A stretch of 64,000 nucleotides of DNA from Pseudovibrio sp. Ad37 (GCF_001623075.1 NZ_LMCF01000022.1:1-64000); one strand, 5' to 3'; positions 1 to 9,051 are shown, counted from the stretch's first letter. Program-made: numbers and translations. Notes: generated by a model from the letters alone, not told the origin.

Positions 1-1204
1 GCTGGCCTACGGCTTCATAGAACTCCAGTGGGCGTTGACTTACACCGCTGTGTTTGGCTGGTTCTTTCCCGCCACGGCGGCGCTGTGTTGTCCGTGGAAG
101 GGCTTTACGATGACGTGGGTCAACCTGGCGCTGGTTCTTGCCTTCCAATACCAGGTGGGTGGCAACAAGTTGACCCTCTTCATAGATGCGAACCTCTTGA
201 GGGTGATGCTGGACTTCAACCCTGCGCTTCTTGACGGTATCCGGCACTGAATAAAGGTTCCCTGCAACTGAGACCATGCCTTCATGTGTCACGCATCGTT
301 CCACCAGCAAAACAGCATCATAAGGGTGTGCTGGCAAAGGGATCAGAGCAGGCTGTTCCTCACTGAAAGCCTCCTGCACGACACGATTGGTGGTGGCATG
401 AACGCGGGCATTGGCAAAGCCCTCACACCATTCGGTGAACTGGGCATTGAGATCATCCAGATCGCGGAATGTGCGAGCAAGAAAGAAATCCTGACGGATG
501 TAGCGAAATGGGCGCTCGACCTTGCCTTTGGTTTTTGCCCGGTATGGCTGGCAAGCATCCGGCTGAGCGCCATAATGATCCAAAAGAGCGACAAGAGATG
601 GATTAAAGCGAACAGTGCCATCTGGATCCTCTCCCAGTACGGCTGTCTTCATGCGATCATACAGCACCTCCAGTGTGGCACCGCTGAAAGCTTCAAAGGC
701 TGCAATATGACAGCGCAGGACCATTTCCAGTTTTTGATTGGAACAATAGCGTCCCCACACAAACCGAGAATTACCAAGGACAATAGAAAACAAAAAGACT
801 TTGCGCGTCACGCCCGGTTCACAGGTGAACTCCACCTGTGCCTGTTGGCCGGGTGCTGTCTCAAAGCGCTGTTCGAACGGGCGTGCCGGAGCTGGGCGAA
901 GCTCGCGAAGATACTCAGTTACAGTGGAGTAACCGCCTTCAAATCCCAGGGCCTTTACCTCACGGTGTAAGCGCCGGGCAGACAGGCCAGGGAACCGCTC
1001 CAGGCGTTCGAGCAAGTAGTCTTTGTACTCCTCCAGCATACGCCCATCACGTTGACGAGGTCCGTAAACAGGGGCTTCAAGGCCTTGGTGCAGATATTTA
1101 GCGACTGTCTTTCTATTCAGGCTCGCTTTGCGCGCTATGGCACTTATAGACAAGCCTTGCTGCTTCAAATTATGGATCATTACGATCTTCCCGAGATTGA
1201 CCAC
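1..1204 (-). CDS. istA: IS21 family transposase IstA (3' end beyond window)
   Basis: One uninterrupted minus-strand frame runs off the left edge. The N-terminus is a helix-turn-helix (GLSISAIARKASLNRKTVAKYL), followed by an integrase-core region with the DDE-type glutamate context AKTKGKVERPFRYIRQDFF and the C-terminal beta-barrel stretch NLYSVPDTVKKRRVEV, all typical of IstA. About 400 residues are visible. The start is uncertain: GTG at 1204 or GTG at 1216, both after G-rich stretches. No stop or frameshift is seen, so the transposase may be intact; the helper ATPase IstB would lie outside the window. Confidence 0.85.
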   Translation of the reverse strand, partial: MVNLGKIVMIHNLKQQGLSISAIARKASLNRKTVAKYLHQGLEAPVYGPRQRDGRMLEEYKDYLLERLERFPGLSARRLHREVKALGFEGGYSTVTEYLRELRPAPARPFEQRFETAPGQQAQVEFTCEPGVTRKVFLFSIVLGNSRFVWGRYCSNQKLEMVLRCHIAAFEAFSGATLEVLYDRMKTAVLGEDPDGTVRFNPSLVALLDHYGAQPDACQPYRAKTKGKVERPFRYIRQDFFLARTFRDLDDLNAQFTEWCEGFANARVHATTNRVVQEAFSEEQPALIPLPAHPYDAVLLVERCVTHEGMVSVAGNLYSVPDTVKKRRVEVQHHPQEVRIYEEGQLVATHLVLEGKNQRQVDPRHRKALPRTTQRRRGGKEPAKHSGVSQRPLEFYEAVGQ

Positions 1205-1254
1205 CCCCTTCCGCACCCCTTTTTCCAATCGGAACGTGAGGGAGAGTTTGGCCA

Positions 1255-1292
1255 ACTTTTGATTGAAGGGGCATGCCCCTTCAATCAAAAGT
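1255..1292. repeat. Perfect 38-bp palindrome in the IS21 end
   Basis: The sequence reads identically on both strands across 38 bases (arms of 19, centre GGGGCATGCCCC). It lies between the terminal repeats and the istA start, so it is transcribed ahead of istA or acts as a binding site. It would form a long cruciform or RNA hairpin over the transposase start region. Confidence 0.9.
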
Positions 1293-1356
1293 CAAAGCTG
1301 CGAAAGTGGGGAATTTTCAAGCAGCACAAATGGGGAAAATACATCCAGCACTGACA

Positions 1357-1941
1357 GCAATCGTGCGTTCGTTTGCGTTATTAGCGTTGGGACTGCGTTG
1401 CTATGTCTATACAGCTCGCGAAAGTAGCTCTGGTAACACGTCAACGATAGACCGCGTTCTGTAGGATAACTCCAGCTAGCATCTGCTCTACACTGAGGCC
1501 ACGAAAAGGGGATAGAATTAATCTATCCTCCCTATCTCAGATGAGGTCGATGAAATGCTCTGGAATGCAGGCCGGGGATAAGTGATTTGAGCTCATCGGG
1601 TCTCAAATGCAGTCAGTTAACAACAACCCAACCCAATCCTGCTAGCTTGTGAACTCCTCACATGTACGGTGATAGCATGGCACCTTCCTGATACGTGTTC
1701 GAGATAACTGCTGTGGCTATCCTTCCAAACCCAGCAAGAGAGCCATGCCGCTCCGTGAATCTTCAGCTCTCATAAGCCAGCAGGTACGTGCCCGCAGCTC
1801 TGAGGAACCAGCCAAATCAAGCGTCCCACACATAAGCAGGTGTTCAATTCACTTCAGCCCAGTTCTGCCACCACCAACAAGGTGCTCAGCAGTCCTCTCA
1901 GCATCACCTCAAACCCGCTGCGCACTCCGCAACTCAATCCC
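1357..1941. other. Gene-free stretch between the IS element and soxF
   Basis: No frame here has a convincing ribosome site, composition or family signature. Downstream of soxF (minus strand) no strong U-tailed hairpin was found. The stretch may be IS-associated junk or a remnant too decayed to recognise. Confidence 0.5.
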
Positions 1942-3207
1942 TTACCCAAACATGTCCGCAGTCATGCCAGCGTACCAGCCGAGGCTTTCCTCGTAGGTTT
2001 GCTTGCGCAGGGCGTCGTCCTCGTTGTTTTGGGAGATGAAGCCGTCCACTTTGGCGATCTTCTCATCCGTGGCAACATAGCTTGCACCAACCTTCACGCC
2101 GTTGTCTGGTGAGATCAGCGACCAGCAGGTGTTGGAGAACCGTGGTTTGAACGCCCGTGAGCCGGTGAGGGCGTGACGGATTGCCATGGCCGCAGCTTTG
2201 GCCTGACTGTTGGCAGAATAGCCGGACTTCGGCATGTCGCCGTTCTGGGTCGCATCACCAAGCACATGAATGTTTTCATCCATACGGCTCTGCAACGTTG
2301 CCGGAACGATCGGACACCAACCTGCCTCGTTGGTCAAACCAGCTTGCTGGGCAATGCTGCCAGCCTGCATGGCTGGGATCACGTTCACAACATCTGCTTT
2401 GATGGTCTCGTCTTCCAACACAATTTCCATGGTGTTCGGGTCAACACGCTGAACACCTCCGGTGAACTCGTCCGTTAGCCAGTCCACCATGCCTGCATAA
2501 TGGTTCTCCCAGCCTTCCATGAACAGGCCTTGCTTGGAGAACTTCTCTTTTGGATCAAGAATGAGGATCTTGGCAGTCGGGTTCCGCTGTTTCAACACAT
2601 GGGCAACCATGGAGATGCGCTCATAGGGGCCGGGAGGACAGCGGTACGGGTTAGGTGGAGCGACCATCGCAAAGGTGCCACCTTCCGGCATGGCCTCAAC
2701 CTGCGCCTTGAGCAGCTGGGTCTGCGTGCCAGCCTTATAGGCATGAGGCATCTTGGTTTGGGCCGTTACATCCCAGCCTTCAATAGCCCCTTTTACAAAG
2801 TCGATACCCGGAGACAGGACAAGGCGATCATAGGAAATGGTGTCGCCGCCTGCGAGCCGGACCACCTTTTTCTCGCGGTCTACGGCAGAGGCCCAGTCAT
2901 GCACGACGGTTACGCCATAGTCGCTGGCCAATGTACCGTAGGAGTGTGCCAGCTTGGACATAGGCTGGAAACCGCCAATGGCCAGGTTGGAGAAGAAGCA
3001 TGTGTAGTAAGTGCGAGAGGGTTCAATGAGGATCACCTCAATAGCACCGTCGGAATCTTTGGCAAGGTAGCGGGCAGCGGTTGCCCCGCCAGCACCACCG
3101 CCAATGATGACCACACGGGGCCGCTTTTGCCCCAGAGCGATAGGAGAGGACAAGAGAGCCGCACTTGCAGCTGCAGTCCCTAAAAAACGACGTCGGTTCA
3201 GTCTCAT
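1942..3207 (-). CDS. soxF: SoxF, flavocytochrome c sulfide dehydrogenase flavoprotein subunit
   Basis: The 421-residue protein is a periplasmic FAD subunit that pairs with the dihaem cytochrome SoxE and resembles FccB, which oxidises sulfide to sulfur. It begins with a twin-arginine signal (NRRRFLGTAAASAALL), then a Rossmann FAD motif VVIIGGGAGGATAARYL, the FccB-type cysteine motif YYTCFFSNLAIGG, and a second cysteine near the C-terminus in FSNTCWSLI, consistent with the redox-active disulfide of the family. GGGGAGGAATT precedes the ATG. It is the last gene of the minus-strand sox operon, separated from soxE by a 105-bp gap holding a degenerate palindromic repeat. In Paracoccus SoxF stimulates thiosulfate oxidation, so a sulfide or activation role is possible. 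Confidence 0.93.
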   Translation of the reverse strand: MRLNRRRFLGTAAASAALLSSPIALGQKRPRVVIIGGGAGGATAARYLAKDSDGAIEVILIEPSRTYYTCFFSNLAIGGFQPMSKLAHSYGTLASDYGVTVVHDWASAVDREKKVVRLAGGDTISYDRLVLSPGIDFVKGAIEGWDVTAQTKMPHAYKAGTQTQLLKAQVEAMPEGGTFAMVAPPNPYRCPPGPYERISMVAHVLKQRNPTAKILILDPKEKFSKQGLFMEGWENHYAGMVDWLTDEFTGGVQRVDPNTMEIVLEDETIKADVVNVIPAMQAGSIAQQAGLTNEAGWCPIVPATLQSRMDENIHVLGDATQNGDMPKSGYSANSQAKAAAMAIRHALTGSRAFKPRFSNTCWSLISPDNGVKVGASYVATDEKIAKVDGFISQNNEDDALRKQTYEESLGWYAGMTADMFG

Positions 3208-3227
3208 ATGTCAATTCCTCCCCTAAA

Positions 3228-3269
3228 GCGTATGCCCGGAAGTATCTCCGGTTTTGATAGAAATACGCG
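3228..3269. repeat. Dispersed palindromic element, degenerate copy between soxE and soxF
   Basis: The sequence begins GCGTATGCCCGG, has CTCCGGTTTT in the middle and ends GAAATACGC. It matches the outline of the palindromes at 14733, 37602 and 50546 (outer GCGTAT/ATACGC, inner CCGAAAA/TTTTCGG) with several mismatches. Confidence 0.55.
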
Positions 3270-3312
3270 TGAAAACAATTTTTTGAGCGACGCCTGCCCA
3301 AAAGGCCTCGCT

Positions 3313-4014
3313 CTAATGCAATTCTTTAAAATAAGCCGCCAGCGCAGCAATCTCCTCCTCCGAGAGCCGTTTGGCGATCATCTGCATCACAGGATGAGGC
3401 CGATGTCCCTTTTTGTAGGCCCGCAGTGCAATCACAAAGTCTGGTTGCGGCCAACCTGTGATGGAAGGGATCCCTTTGTCCGCTCCGCTGGATTGATGGC
3501 AACTGGTACATTCGCCAGAAAGATATTCGCCATACTCAGCATCTCCATCCAGATAAGTCTCCTCGTGAAGGCTTGGCGCATCCTGTTGTAACAGGCTGGC
3601 AGAAGCCTCTGGAATATTGGCAGGACTCACGGAAAACTGGCGCAGGTAAGCGAGCAGATCAGAGCGATCCTTCTCCTTTCTCATTCCCCGGTAGTTCATG
3701 CGTGTACCGGAGACGAGGTTCTTAGGGTTCTGAATGTAAATGTTCAGCGTGTCGATTGTCCAGCGCAGACCATCAGCACCAGCACGCTTCATGGCCTTTG
3801 AGTATGTCGCACCTTCAATGGTTGCAGCCTTCCGGTCAAACACACCATTCAGGTGAGGGCCAATGCGGTTCTTTGCGTCCTTGCCAACGTCATGGCATCG
3901 CAAACAAGCATTGAACAAGCGTTCCCCACGCGCAATATCCTGAGCAGAGGCAACCGAAGTTGCCCCTGACAGGAAGCCAAACGCGAGGACGAGGGCAGGT
4001 ATCAGTGCTCTCAT
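3313..4014 (-). CDS. soxE: SoxE, dihaem cytochrome c
   Basis: A 233-residue exported cytochrome with a Sec signal peptide (cleavage near ASAQ-D) and two haem-binding motifs, CLRCH at 37-41 and CTSCH at 169-173. The first domain resembles mitochondrial-type class I cytochrome c (IGPHLNGVFDRKAA, MNYRGMR as candidate axial Met region). It is the natural electron acceptor for SoxF next door. The start overlaps the soxD stop by four bases (ATGA), indicating translational coupling. Two haem sites and the position between soxD and soxF match SoxE of Paracoccus. Confidence 0.9.
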   Translation of the reverse strand: MRALIPALVLAFGFLSGATSVASAQDIARGERLFNACLRCHDVGKDAKNRIGPHLNGVFDRKAATIEGATYSKAMKRAGADGLRWTIDTLNIYIQNPKNLVSGTRMNYRGMRKEKDRSDLLAYLRQFSVSPANIPEASASLLQQDAPSLHEETYLDGDAEYGEYLSGECTSCHQSSGADKGIPSITGWPQPDFVIALRAYKKGHRPHPVMQMIAKRLSEEEIAALAAYFKELH

Positions 4015-5072
4015 TGGGAGTGGCTCTTCAGGAATTCGATAAGGGCAATGCGGTCTTTTTCCTTCTTGAGGCCAGCGAATGTCATCTTGGTGCCCTTCAC
4101 AAACTTTTTCGGCTTGGTCAGGAAGACATCCAGATTTTCGTCAGACCAGACAAGGCCATCACCATTAAGCTTTTTAAGGGCCTTTGAGTATTTGAAGCCG
4201 GAAACCACAGCCGCCTGCTGGCCGATAATATCATTCAGGATCGGACCAACCTTGTTCTTGGCCTTCTCACCCACTTGATGGCAGGCCTTACACTTTTTGA
4301 AAACCTTGGCGCCTTTCTTAATGAGTGCATCATCAAGAGCAACGGGTTCCGGCATTGGAGCAGTCTCTGCAGCAGGCGCTGGTTCAGCCGCAGTCACAAC
4401 TTCGGCCTCGGGCTTTTCAGTTGTAACTGCTGCTTCCTCAGCTGCTTTCGTCTCTTCCGGTGTCACATCCAGAACCTGAGCCCGTGCGGTGATCTTCACG
4501 TCCGCTTTACAATCTTTCATGCAGACATCGCGCTTTTTGAAGACCGGCGACTCTTCGCGGTCATCCATGTAAAAGCCGTCTTCATTTGGCAGGCGAACGG
4601 AGGTGAAATTCTCCTGGCTCAGCTCAAAGTCATCCTCAACAAGATCATTGGCATAAAGCAGGAAGGCCGTGATGGCGTAGACTTCATCTGGCTTCAAAGA
4701 CTGAGCCTCGCCAAATGGCATGGCACGGTTCACATAGTCAAACACGGTTGAAAGATACGGCCAGTAAGAGCCGATGGTCTTAACCGGGCGTGCGGAAGTC
4801 AGTGTTCCATCCCCACCAGAAAGAACCGGCCAACGATCTACACCCTCCGCGAAGTCTCCGTGGCACACGGCGCAGCGCTCAGCAAAAATCTCTTCGCCTT
4901 GCTCCACGTTTCCGCGTCCGGCAGGCAGTCCCTGTCCATCAGGGCGCACATCAATATTCCATGCGGCAACTTCAGCAGGGGTGGCTGCGCGGCCAATATT
5001 GAAAGAACCGGCTGTCGCCGCGCTGGTAAGTAGTAACGTTCCAGTCGCAAGAACACTAAGAAATTTCAACAT
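4011..5072 (-). CDS. soxD: SoxD, dihaem cytochrome subunit of sulfane dehydrogenase
   Basis: SoxD takes electrons from the molybdenum subunit SoxC and passes them to the respiratory chain. The protein has a Sec signal (LLLTSAATAGS), a first haem motif CAVCH at 67-71, a CMKDC cysteine pair at 184-188, an Ala/Glu/Pro-rich linker at about 201-245 and a second cytochrome domain with CKACH at 261-265. I placed the start at ATG 5072, after GAGGCGG and just before the signal peptide; the open frame extends further upstream through soxC without signal-like sequence. The start overlaps the end of soxC by 17 bases and the stop overlaps soxE. Full dihaem SoxD implies complete eight-electron oxidation rather than sulfur-globule storage. 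Confidence 0.92.
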   Translation of the reverse strand: MLKFLSVLATGTLLLTSAATAGSFNIGRAATPAEVAAWNIDVRPDGQGLPAGRGNVEQGEEIFAERCAVCHGDFAEGVDRWPVLSGGDGTLTSARPVKTIGSYWPYLSTVFDYVNRAMPFGEAQSLKPDEVYAITAFLLYANDLVEDDFELSQENFTSVRLPNEDGFYMDDREESPVFKKRDVCMKDCKADVKITARAQVLDVTPEETKAAEEAAVTTEKPEAEVVTAAEPAPAAETAPMPEPVALDDALIKKGAKVFKKCKACHQVGEKAKNKVGPILNDIIGQQAAVVSGFKYSKALKKLNGDGLVWSDENLDVFLTKPKKFVKGTKMTFAGLKKEKDRIALIEFLKSHSQ

Positions 5073-6321
5073 TTTCCGCCTCACCATTTTCGTCAACGTA
5101 CCAGGTGTGGATTCCGTTGTTGTGGTAGATGGAGTTTTCGCCGCGAACAGCGCGAAGCTCATCTTTTGTTGGCTGTACGTAGCCCGTGGAATCGTGTGCG
5201 CGAGATTGCAGCAGTAACGGTTTTCCATCCCAGTCAAACTCGAAGTAGAAGCGGTGCATGGACTTGTCGAAACTCAGGCCATCCATACGGGCAGCATGCC
5301 AGTTCTTACCGCCGTCCAGCGTGATGTCCACGCGCGGAATAGTGCCGCGGCCAGACCATGCCAGACCAGTCAGGACCGTATGACCGCTCTTATGCAGGAT
5401 AGGGGCCTGCGGGCTTGGATTGGTGATGATCGACTTACAGTCCATTTCCCAGGTAAAGCGACGAGCTTTCCCATTCTCCATCAGGTCGGTGTACTTTGAA
5501 GTCTCTTCCCTGTGGTGCCACGGCTCATCACCCACCTCGATGCGGCGCAGCCACTTGATCCACATGTTGCCTTCCCAGCCTGGAACCACCAGACGCAGCG
5601 GATAGCCTTGCTCAGGGCGTAGAGCTTCACCGTTCATCTTGAAGGCAACAAGGCAATCATCCAAAGCCTTCTGCAGGGGAATGGAGCGGGTCATGGCTGA
5701 GGCATCGGCACCTTCCGGCATCAACCACTTGGCGTTGGTCTTCAGCCCGGCTTCTTCCAGTAAAAGCCAAAGCGGAACGCCGGTGTACATCACGTTATGG
5801 ATCATGCCATGGGTGAACTGACAGCCATTGAGCTGTGCCCCGCGCCACTCCATGCCGGAGTTAGCGGCACATTCCAGAAAGTAGATCCGGTTCTCTCGCG
5901 GAAACCGAAGGATGTCTTCCATGGTGAACACAAGTTCTTTGTCCACCAGACCGTTGATCATCAGGCGATGCTGGGCAGGGTCAATATGAGCCGCCCCGCC
6001 ATGGTGACGCTCAAAGCACAGGCCGTTCGGCGTGATGATGCCGTCCAGTTCATGCAGCGGCGTAAAGTTGATGGAACTCACGCGGTCAGCCGTCAGCCAT
6101 TCCACAGTGCGCCGTTTCACATGCGCCTCATATTGCGAGGGCACGCCATAAGGCATGGCATCAACACCGTCTCCCAGCTCCTGCATCCACGGCTGCAGAT
6201 TGGTGATGGCAGGGTCATTCGCCCGAGCTGGAAGTGCAGCGCCAGTCAAGGCAGCTCCACTCAGTAAGGCCCCGCCTTTCAGGAGGTTTCGGCGGGTAGG
6301 TGACTTTAGTCTTTCACTCAT
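5056..6321 (-). CDS. soxC: SoxC, molybdopterin subunit of sulfane dehydrogenase
   Basis: A 421-residue sulfite oxidase-family molybdoenzyme that oxidises the SoxY-bound sulfane sulfur. It carries a twin-arginine signal (TRRNLLKGGALLSGAAL), needed because the cofactor is inserted before export. The molybdenum-ligating cysteine is C151 in YFLECAANSG, and the family stretch GWEGNMWIKWLRRIE precedes the C-terminal dimerisation domain. No haem domain is fused; SoxD supplies it. It sits between soxB (39-bp gap) and soxD (overlapping). Presence of soxCD is the main distinction from purple and green sulfur bacteria that store sulfur. Confidence 0.95.
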   Translation of the reverse strand: MSERLKSPTRRNLLKGGALLSGAALTGAALPARANDPAITNLQPWMQELGDGVDAMPYGVPSQYEAHVKRRTVEWLTADRVSSINFTPLHELDGIITPNGLCFERHHGGAAHIDPAQHRLMINGLVDKELVFTMEDILRFPRENRIYFLECAANSGMEWRGAQLNGCQFTHGMIHNVMYTGVPLWLLLEEAGLKTNAKWLMPEGADASAMTRSIPLQKALDDCLVAFKMNGEALRPEQGYPLRLVVPGWEGNMWIKWLRRIEVGDEPWHHREETSKYTDLMENGKARRFTWEMDCKSIITNPSPQAPILHKSGHTVLTGLAWSGRGTIPRVDITLDGGKNWHAARMDGLSFDKSMHRFYFEFDWDGKPLLLQSRAHDSTGYVQPTKDELRAVRGENSIYHNNGIHTWYVDENGEAENVEIS

Positions 6322-6360
6322 GTCAATTACTCGTCATCTCAAAATCTGTCAGGGTTCGCC

Positions 6361-8043
6361 TCACACGCCTGTAACGCGAACGGTAGAATTGGGGTCCATT
6401 GTGATGGTGCCTTTACGGCTTATGTAATCTTCAACCACTTGCCAGATCTCAGGCCCCTCGGTGTCCTCTCCAACAGAGGCCCAGCCCGAAACCACATAGG
6501 TCTTGGCAGGATCAATGGTCTCGCCGGTTTTCAGCAGCGTCATGTTGGTCACGCGTTCACCCACCGGCTTGGAAACGTCGATGGAGTAACCCATGCCACC
6601 CACGCGAACCATGTCACCACCCTGCTGGTAGTAAGGGTCTGGGTTGAACAGGTTGTCGGCCACATCCTCCAGAATTTCATGCAGGTATTGCCCGGTCATC
6701 TCAGAGCGGTAGGCATTTGGGTAGGTCATGCTGGTGGCATTGTGGATGTCTTCGCGGGTGATGTTGTCACCCGGCAGCAGGGATGGTCCCCAGCGGAAGC
6801 CCGGAGACAGCGCAATGTCTGCTTCCCGCTCCTCAATCAGCGCCTGACAGATCAGGTCATCCCACGTACCGTTGAAGTTGCCACGGCGGTAAAGCAGGCT
6901 GTCGGTTGTGCCGATGACTTCTTCCAGCTCCTCCTTGAACGGCGCGCGCTCTTTCTTTATCAGAGCTGCCATCTCAGGGTCGGGAGCAATCACATCGGCA
7001 AACACCGGGATCAGCTTGTAAGTGAAGTCTTTGATGCCGTTCTTGTCGACGTCAAGATCCAGACGAGACACAAACTTACCGTTGGAGCCAGATGCGATGA
7101 TCATGGTCTCACCGACCTTCACCGGCTCCGGCACCGCATCATGAGTGTGGCCGCTCAGGATCACGTCAATGCCGGTAACCTGCTGCGCAACCTTGCGGTC
7201 CACGTCAAAGCCATTGTGGCTGAGCAGAACGACAACATCAGCGCCTTCCTGCTTCACTTCCGCAACCATTTCCTGAATACGTGCTTCGCGGATGCCGAAG
7301 GAAAGGTTCGGGAACATCCAGCCCGGATTGGCGATTGGCATATAGGGGAAGGCCTGCCCGATCACAGCAACTTTGGCACCGCCGCGCTCGAAAATCTTGT
7401 AGGGTTCAAACGCTGGTTCGTCCCATTCATTGTCAAAGATGTTGGCGCCCAAAAACGGGAAGGGCAGTTCCTCAACAATCTCGTTCACCCGGTCAATGCC
7501 GTAGGTGAACTCCCAGTGCGAGGTCATCGCATCGGGGCTCAAGGCATTCATCAGGTTGACCATGTCCTGGCCTTGGGTCTTCGTGGCTGTCATGGACCCA
7601 TGCCATGTATCACCACCATCAAGGAACAGAGCATCTGGACGTTCTGCCCGGATCGATTTCACGATAGTCGACACCCGGTCCAACCCGCCCATCTTGCCGT
7701 AGCTGCGTGCAAGTGAGACAAAATCCTCAGAGGTGAGGGCATAGGCTTCCGGCGTTCCGGTCTGGTAGTTGAACGCCTTCAGCAGGTCCTGACCAGTGAT
7801 GTGCGGCAGCAATCCCTTTTGGGCACCCACACCAATATTCACGGAGGGTTCACGGAACCAGACAGGCTTCACCTGCGCATGACAATCCGTAAAGTGGATG
7901 ATGGTCACATTGCCGGTGGTTTTGAAGTCCAGAAGTTGGTTCTGTGTCAGGGCCTGACGCGCGGCCAGCACTGGAAAACTACCAGCCCCAAAAATAGCGG
8001 CTGCAGCGACACCAGCCTGCAAGAAATCACGGCGCGAGATCAT
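6361..8043 (-). CDS. soxB: SoxB, dimanganese thiosulfohydrolase
   Basis: SoxB hydrolyses the terminal sulfonate from the SoxY cysteine persulfide and releases sulfate. The 560-residue protein belongs to the 5'-nucleotidase/metallophosphoesterase fold. A twin-arginine signal (SRRDFLQAGVAAAA) is followed by metal-site motifs in order: HFTDCHAQ, LDGGDTWHGS, LLSHNGFD and LSGHTHD. GGAGGGTGCGGAG precedes the ATG. It is separated from soxA by 138 bp containing two hairpins and the motif TTATTAGAAT shared with the soxV-soxS divergent region, so it may also start its own transcript. Confidence 0.96.
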   Translation of the reverse strand: MISRRDFLQAGVAAAAIFGAGSFPVLAARQALTQNQLLDFKTTGNVTIIHFTDCHAQVKPVWFREPSVNIGVGAQKGLLPHITGQDLLKAFNYQTGTPEAYALTSEDFVSLARSYGKMGGLDRVSTIVKSIRAERPDALFLDGGDTWHGSMTATKTQGQDMVNLMNALSPDAMTSHWEFTYGIDRVNEIVEELPFPFLGANIFDNEWDEPAFEPYKIFERGGAKVAVIGQAFPYMPIANPGWMFPNLSFGIREARIQEMVAEVKQEGADVVVLLSHNGFDVDRKVAQQVTGIDVILSGHTHDAVPEPVKVGETMIIASGSNGKFVSRLDLDVDKNGIKDFTYKLIPVFADVIAPDPEMAALIKKERAPFKEELEEVIGTTDSLLYRRGNFNGTWDDLICQALIEEREADIALSPGFRWGPSLLPGDNITREDIHNATSMTYPNAYRSEMTGQYLHEILEDVADNLFNPDPYYQQGGDMVRVGGMGYSIDVSKPVGERVTNMTLLKTGETIDPAKTYVVSGWASVGEDTEGPEIWQVVEDYISRKGTITMDPNSTVRVTGV

Positions 8044-8061
8044 CTCCGCACCCTCCGTAGG

Positions 8062-8071
8062 TTATTAGAAT
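8062..8071. promoter_or_regulatory. Candidate SoxR operator half upstream of soxB
   Basis: TTATTAGAAT lies 19 bp ahead of the soxB start and recurs exactly at 11957-11966 in the soxV/soxS divergent region, where it is part of a perfect ATTCTA/TAGAAT inverted repeat. Both are AT-rich islands in an otherwise GC-richer cluster. Assignment to SoxR is inference. Confidence 0.4.
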
Positions 8072-8092
8072 TTCGAAAATTGTTTTAGATCA

Positions 8093-8119
8093 GGAGGTTG
8101 CTGTAAGTGAGCAACCTCC
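8093..8119 (-). terminator. Intercistronic hairpin 1 between soxA and soxB
   Basis: GGAGGTTGCT (8093-8102) and AGCAACCTCC (8110-8119) form a perfect 10-bp stem with a 7-base loop. On the transcribed (minus) strand there is no long U-run after it, so attenuation, partial termination or RNA processing is more likely than full termination. Confidence 0.6.
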
Positions 8120-8151
8120 AAAATCACTATTTAGCATGAGCGAATTCTTAT

Positions 8152-8173
8152 CACTTGATTTCTCAATCAAGTG
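8152..8173 (-). terminator. Intercistronic hairpin 2 just after soxA
   Basis: CACTTGATT and AATCAAGTG form a perfect 9-bp stem with a 4-base loop immediately downstream of the soxA stop. Together with the hairpin at 8093 it could protect the upstream soxXYZA message or reduce read-through into soxBCDEF. Confidence 0.55.
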
Positions 8174-8181
8174 GAATGCGC

Positions 8182-9024
8182 CTAGTTACGAACAGATGGG
8201 GTCTCGACTGAAAGTCCCATCCCGCGAGATGTTACATAAGCTTCCAGAGCAATGAACTCATCACTTCCGCGCTTGTAAGGCTCAGCCCGCACCTGATCCA
8301 TACAGCCTTTAAACCGGCGATGAATGGACCCAAGTCCGCCCCACTTCAGACGATACACCGGGAACCCGTTGATCTGTCCCTGACTCAAATGGTCAGCACG
8401 GATCATGTTGCCGTAATTGTCTTCGTGGCAGTTGGCACAGGCCATATTCAGCAGGCCAACACGGGTGTAGTAAAGCTCCTCACCCTTCTTGACCCAGTCC
8501 GCAATCGGCCCGTCAGTCTTCATGGCAACCGGCATGCCGCGGGATTGCAAACCGATCAGAGCCGTCATGGCCAACATCTCGGCGCTTTCCCATTTCCACG
8601 GCTCTGCTCCCTGATGCGTCTCGATGGACGCATTGATCAGCATTTCCATGGTGGCAGGCTTGCCCATCTCGTCATTCCAGCGCGGCAACTTGGTCCGCAA
8701 ACCGGTAAAGTTATTCGCATCTCCATGACAATCCGCGCAGGACTGATTGGATTTTCCGGCGGGCGTTTCCCAAATTTCCTCAGCATACTCAATGGCCACA
8801 AATGCTGGATTCTCGAAATCATCCATTTGCAGTGCCTGAGTTTCAGCAGAGCGAAAACGCCAACCTGAAATCAGCTCGTCCAGTGGATGGTCATCCGCCG
8901 GAACAGCAGTGGTTGCAATTGTTTCGCCGTCGATGACAAGTTCGCGTCCGTCATCTGCAAGCGCAGCAGTGCTAAGTGTGCCGAAAAGAAGCCCCCCAGC
9001 GAGTATTGAAACCGTCCTTTTCAT
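8182..9024 (-). CDS. soxA: SoxA, c-type cytochrome subunit of the SoxAX thiosulfate-coupling enzyme
   Basis: SoxAX joins thiosulfate to the SoxY swinging-arm cysteine. The 280-residue protein has a Sec signal (STAALA-DD), two haem motifs CADCH (96-100) and CANCH (196-200), and the active-site cysteine C241 in RRFKGCMDQVR, which in characterised SoxA carries the persulfide ligand of the catalytic haem. It is therefore the dihaem form of SoxA, as in Paracoccus. It follows soxZ closely (27 bp) and is followed by two hairpins before soxB. Confidence 0.96.
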   Translation of the reverse strand: MKRTVSILAGGLLFGTLSTAALADDGRELVIDGETIATTAVPADDHPLDELISGWRFRSAETQALQMDDFENPAFVAIEYAEEIWETPAGKSNQSCADCHGDANNFTGLRTKLPRWNDEMGKPATMEMLINASIETHQGAEPWKWESAEMLAMTALIGLQSRGMPVAMKTDGPIADWVKKGEELYYTRVGLLNMACANCHEDNYGNMIRADHLSQGQINGFPVYRLKWGGLGSIHRRFKGCMDQVRAEPYKRGSDEFIALEAYVTSRGMGLSVETPSVRN

Positions 9025-9051
9025 ACCCTTCTCCTCCCAAAGAATGGCTGC

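Larger units (their letters stand above)
1..1356 (-). mobile_element. IS21-family insertion sequence, one end (truncated by window edge)
   Basis: The istA reading frame on the minus strand is preceded by an IS21-like terminus. Two imperfect 23-bp direct repeats sit at 1297-1319 and 1321-1343 (shared core TGGGGAA), and the likely tip, reading TGTCAGTGCTGGAT on the minus strand, ends near 1356. Multiple terminal repeats upstream of istA are characteristic of this family. A perfect 38-bp palindrome (1255-1292) lies between the repeats and istA. The istB side is outside the window, so completeness and target duplication cannot be judged. Confidence 0.8.

Noticed and set aside
284-970. A 228-codon plus-strand frame in the IS region
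   Set aside because: It is the complement of the istA gene, whose minus-strand frame carries clear transposase motifs.
1745-2112. Small plus-strand frames after the IS element
   Set aside because: They have no ribosome site or family signature and overlap the real soxF gene on the other strand.
6439-7716. Long 425-codon plus-strand frame opposite soxB
   Set aside because: It is an antisense shadow of soxB caused by GC-rich third positions; its product shows no domain.
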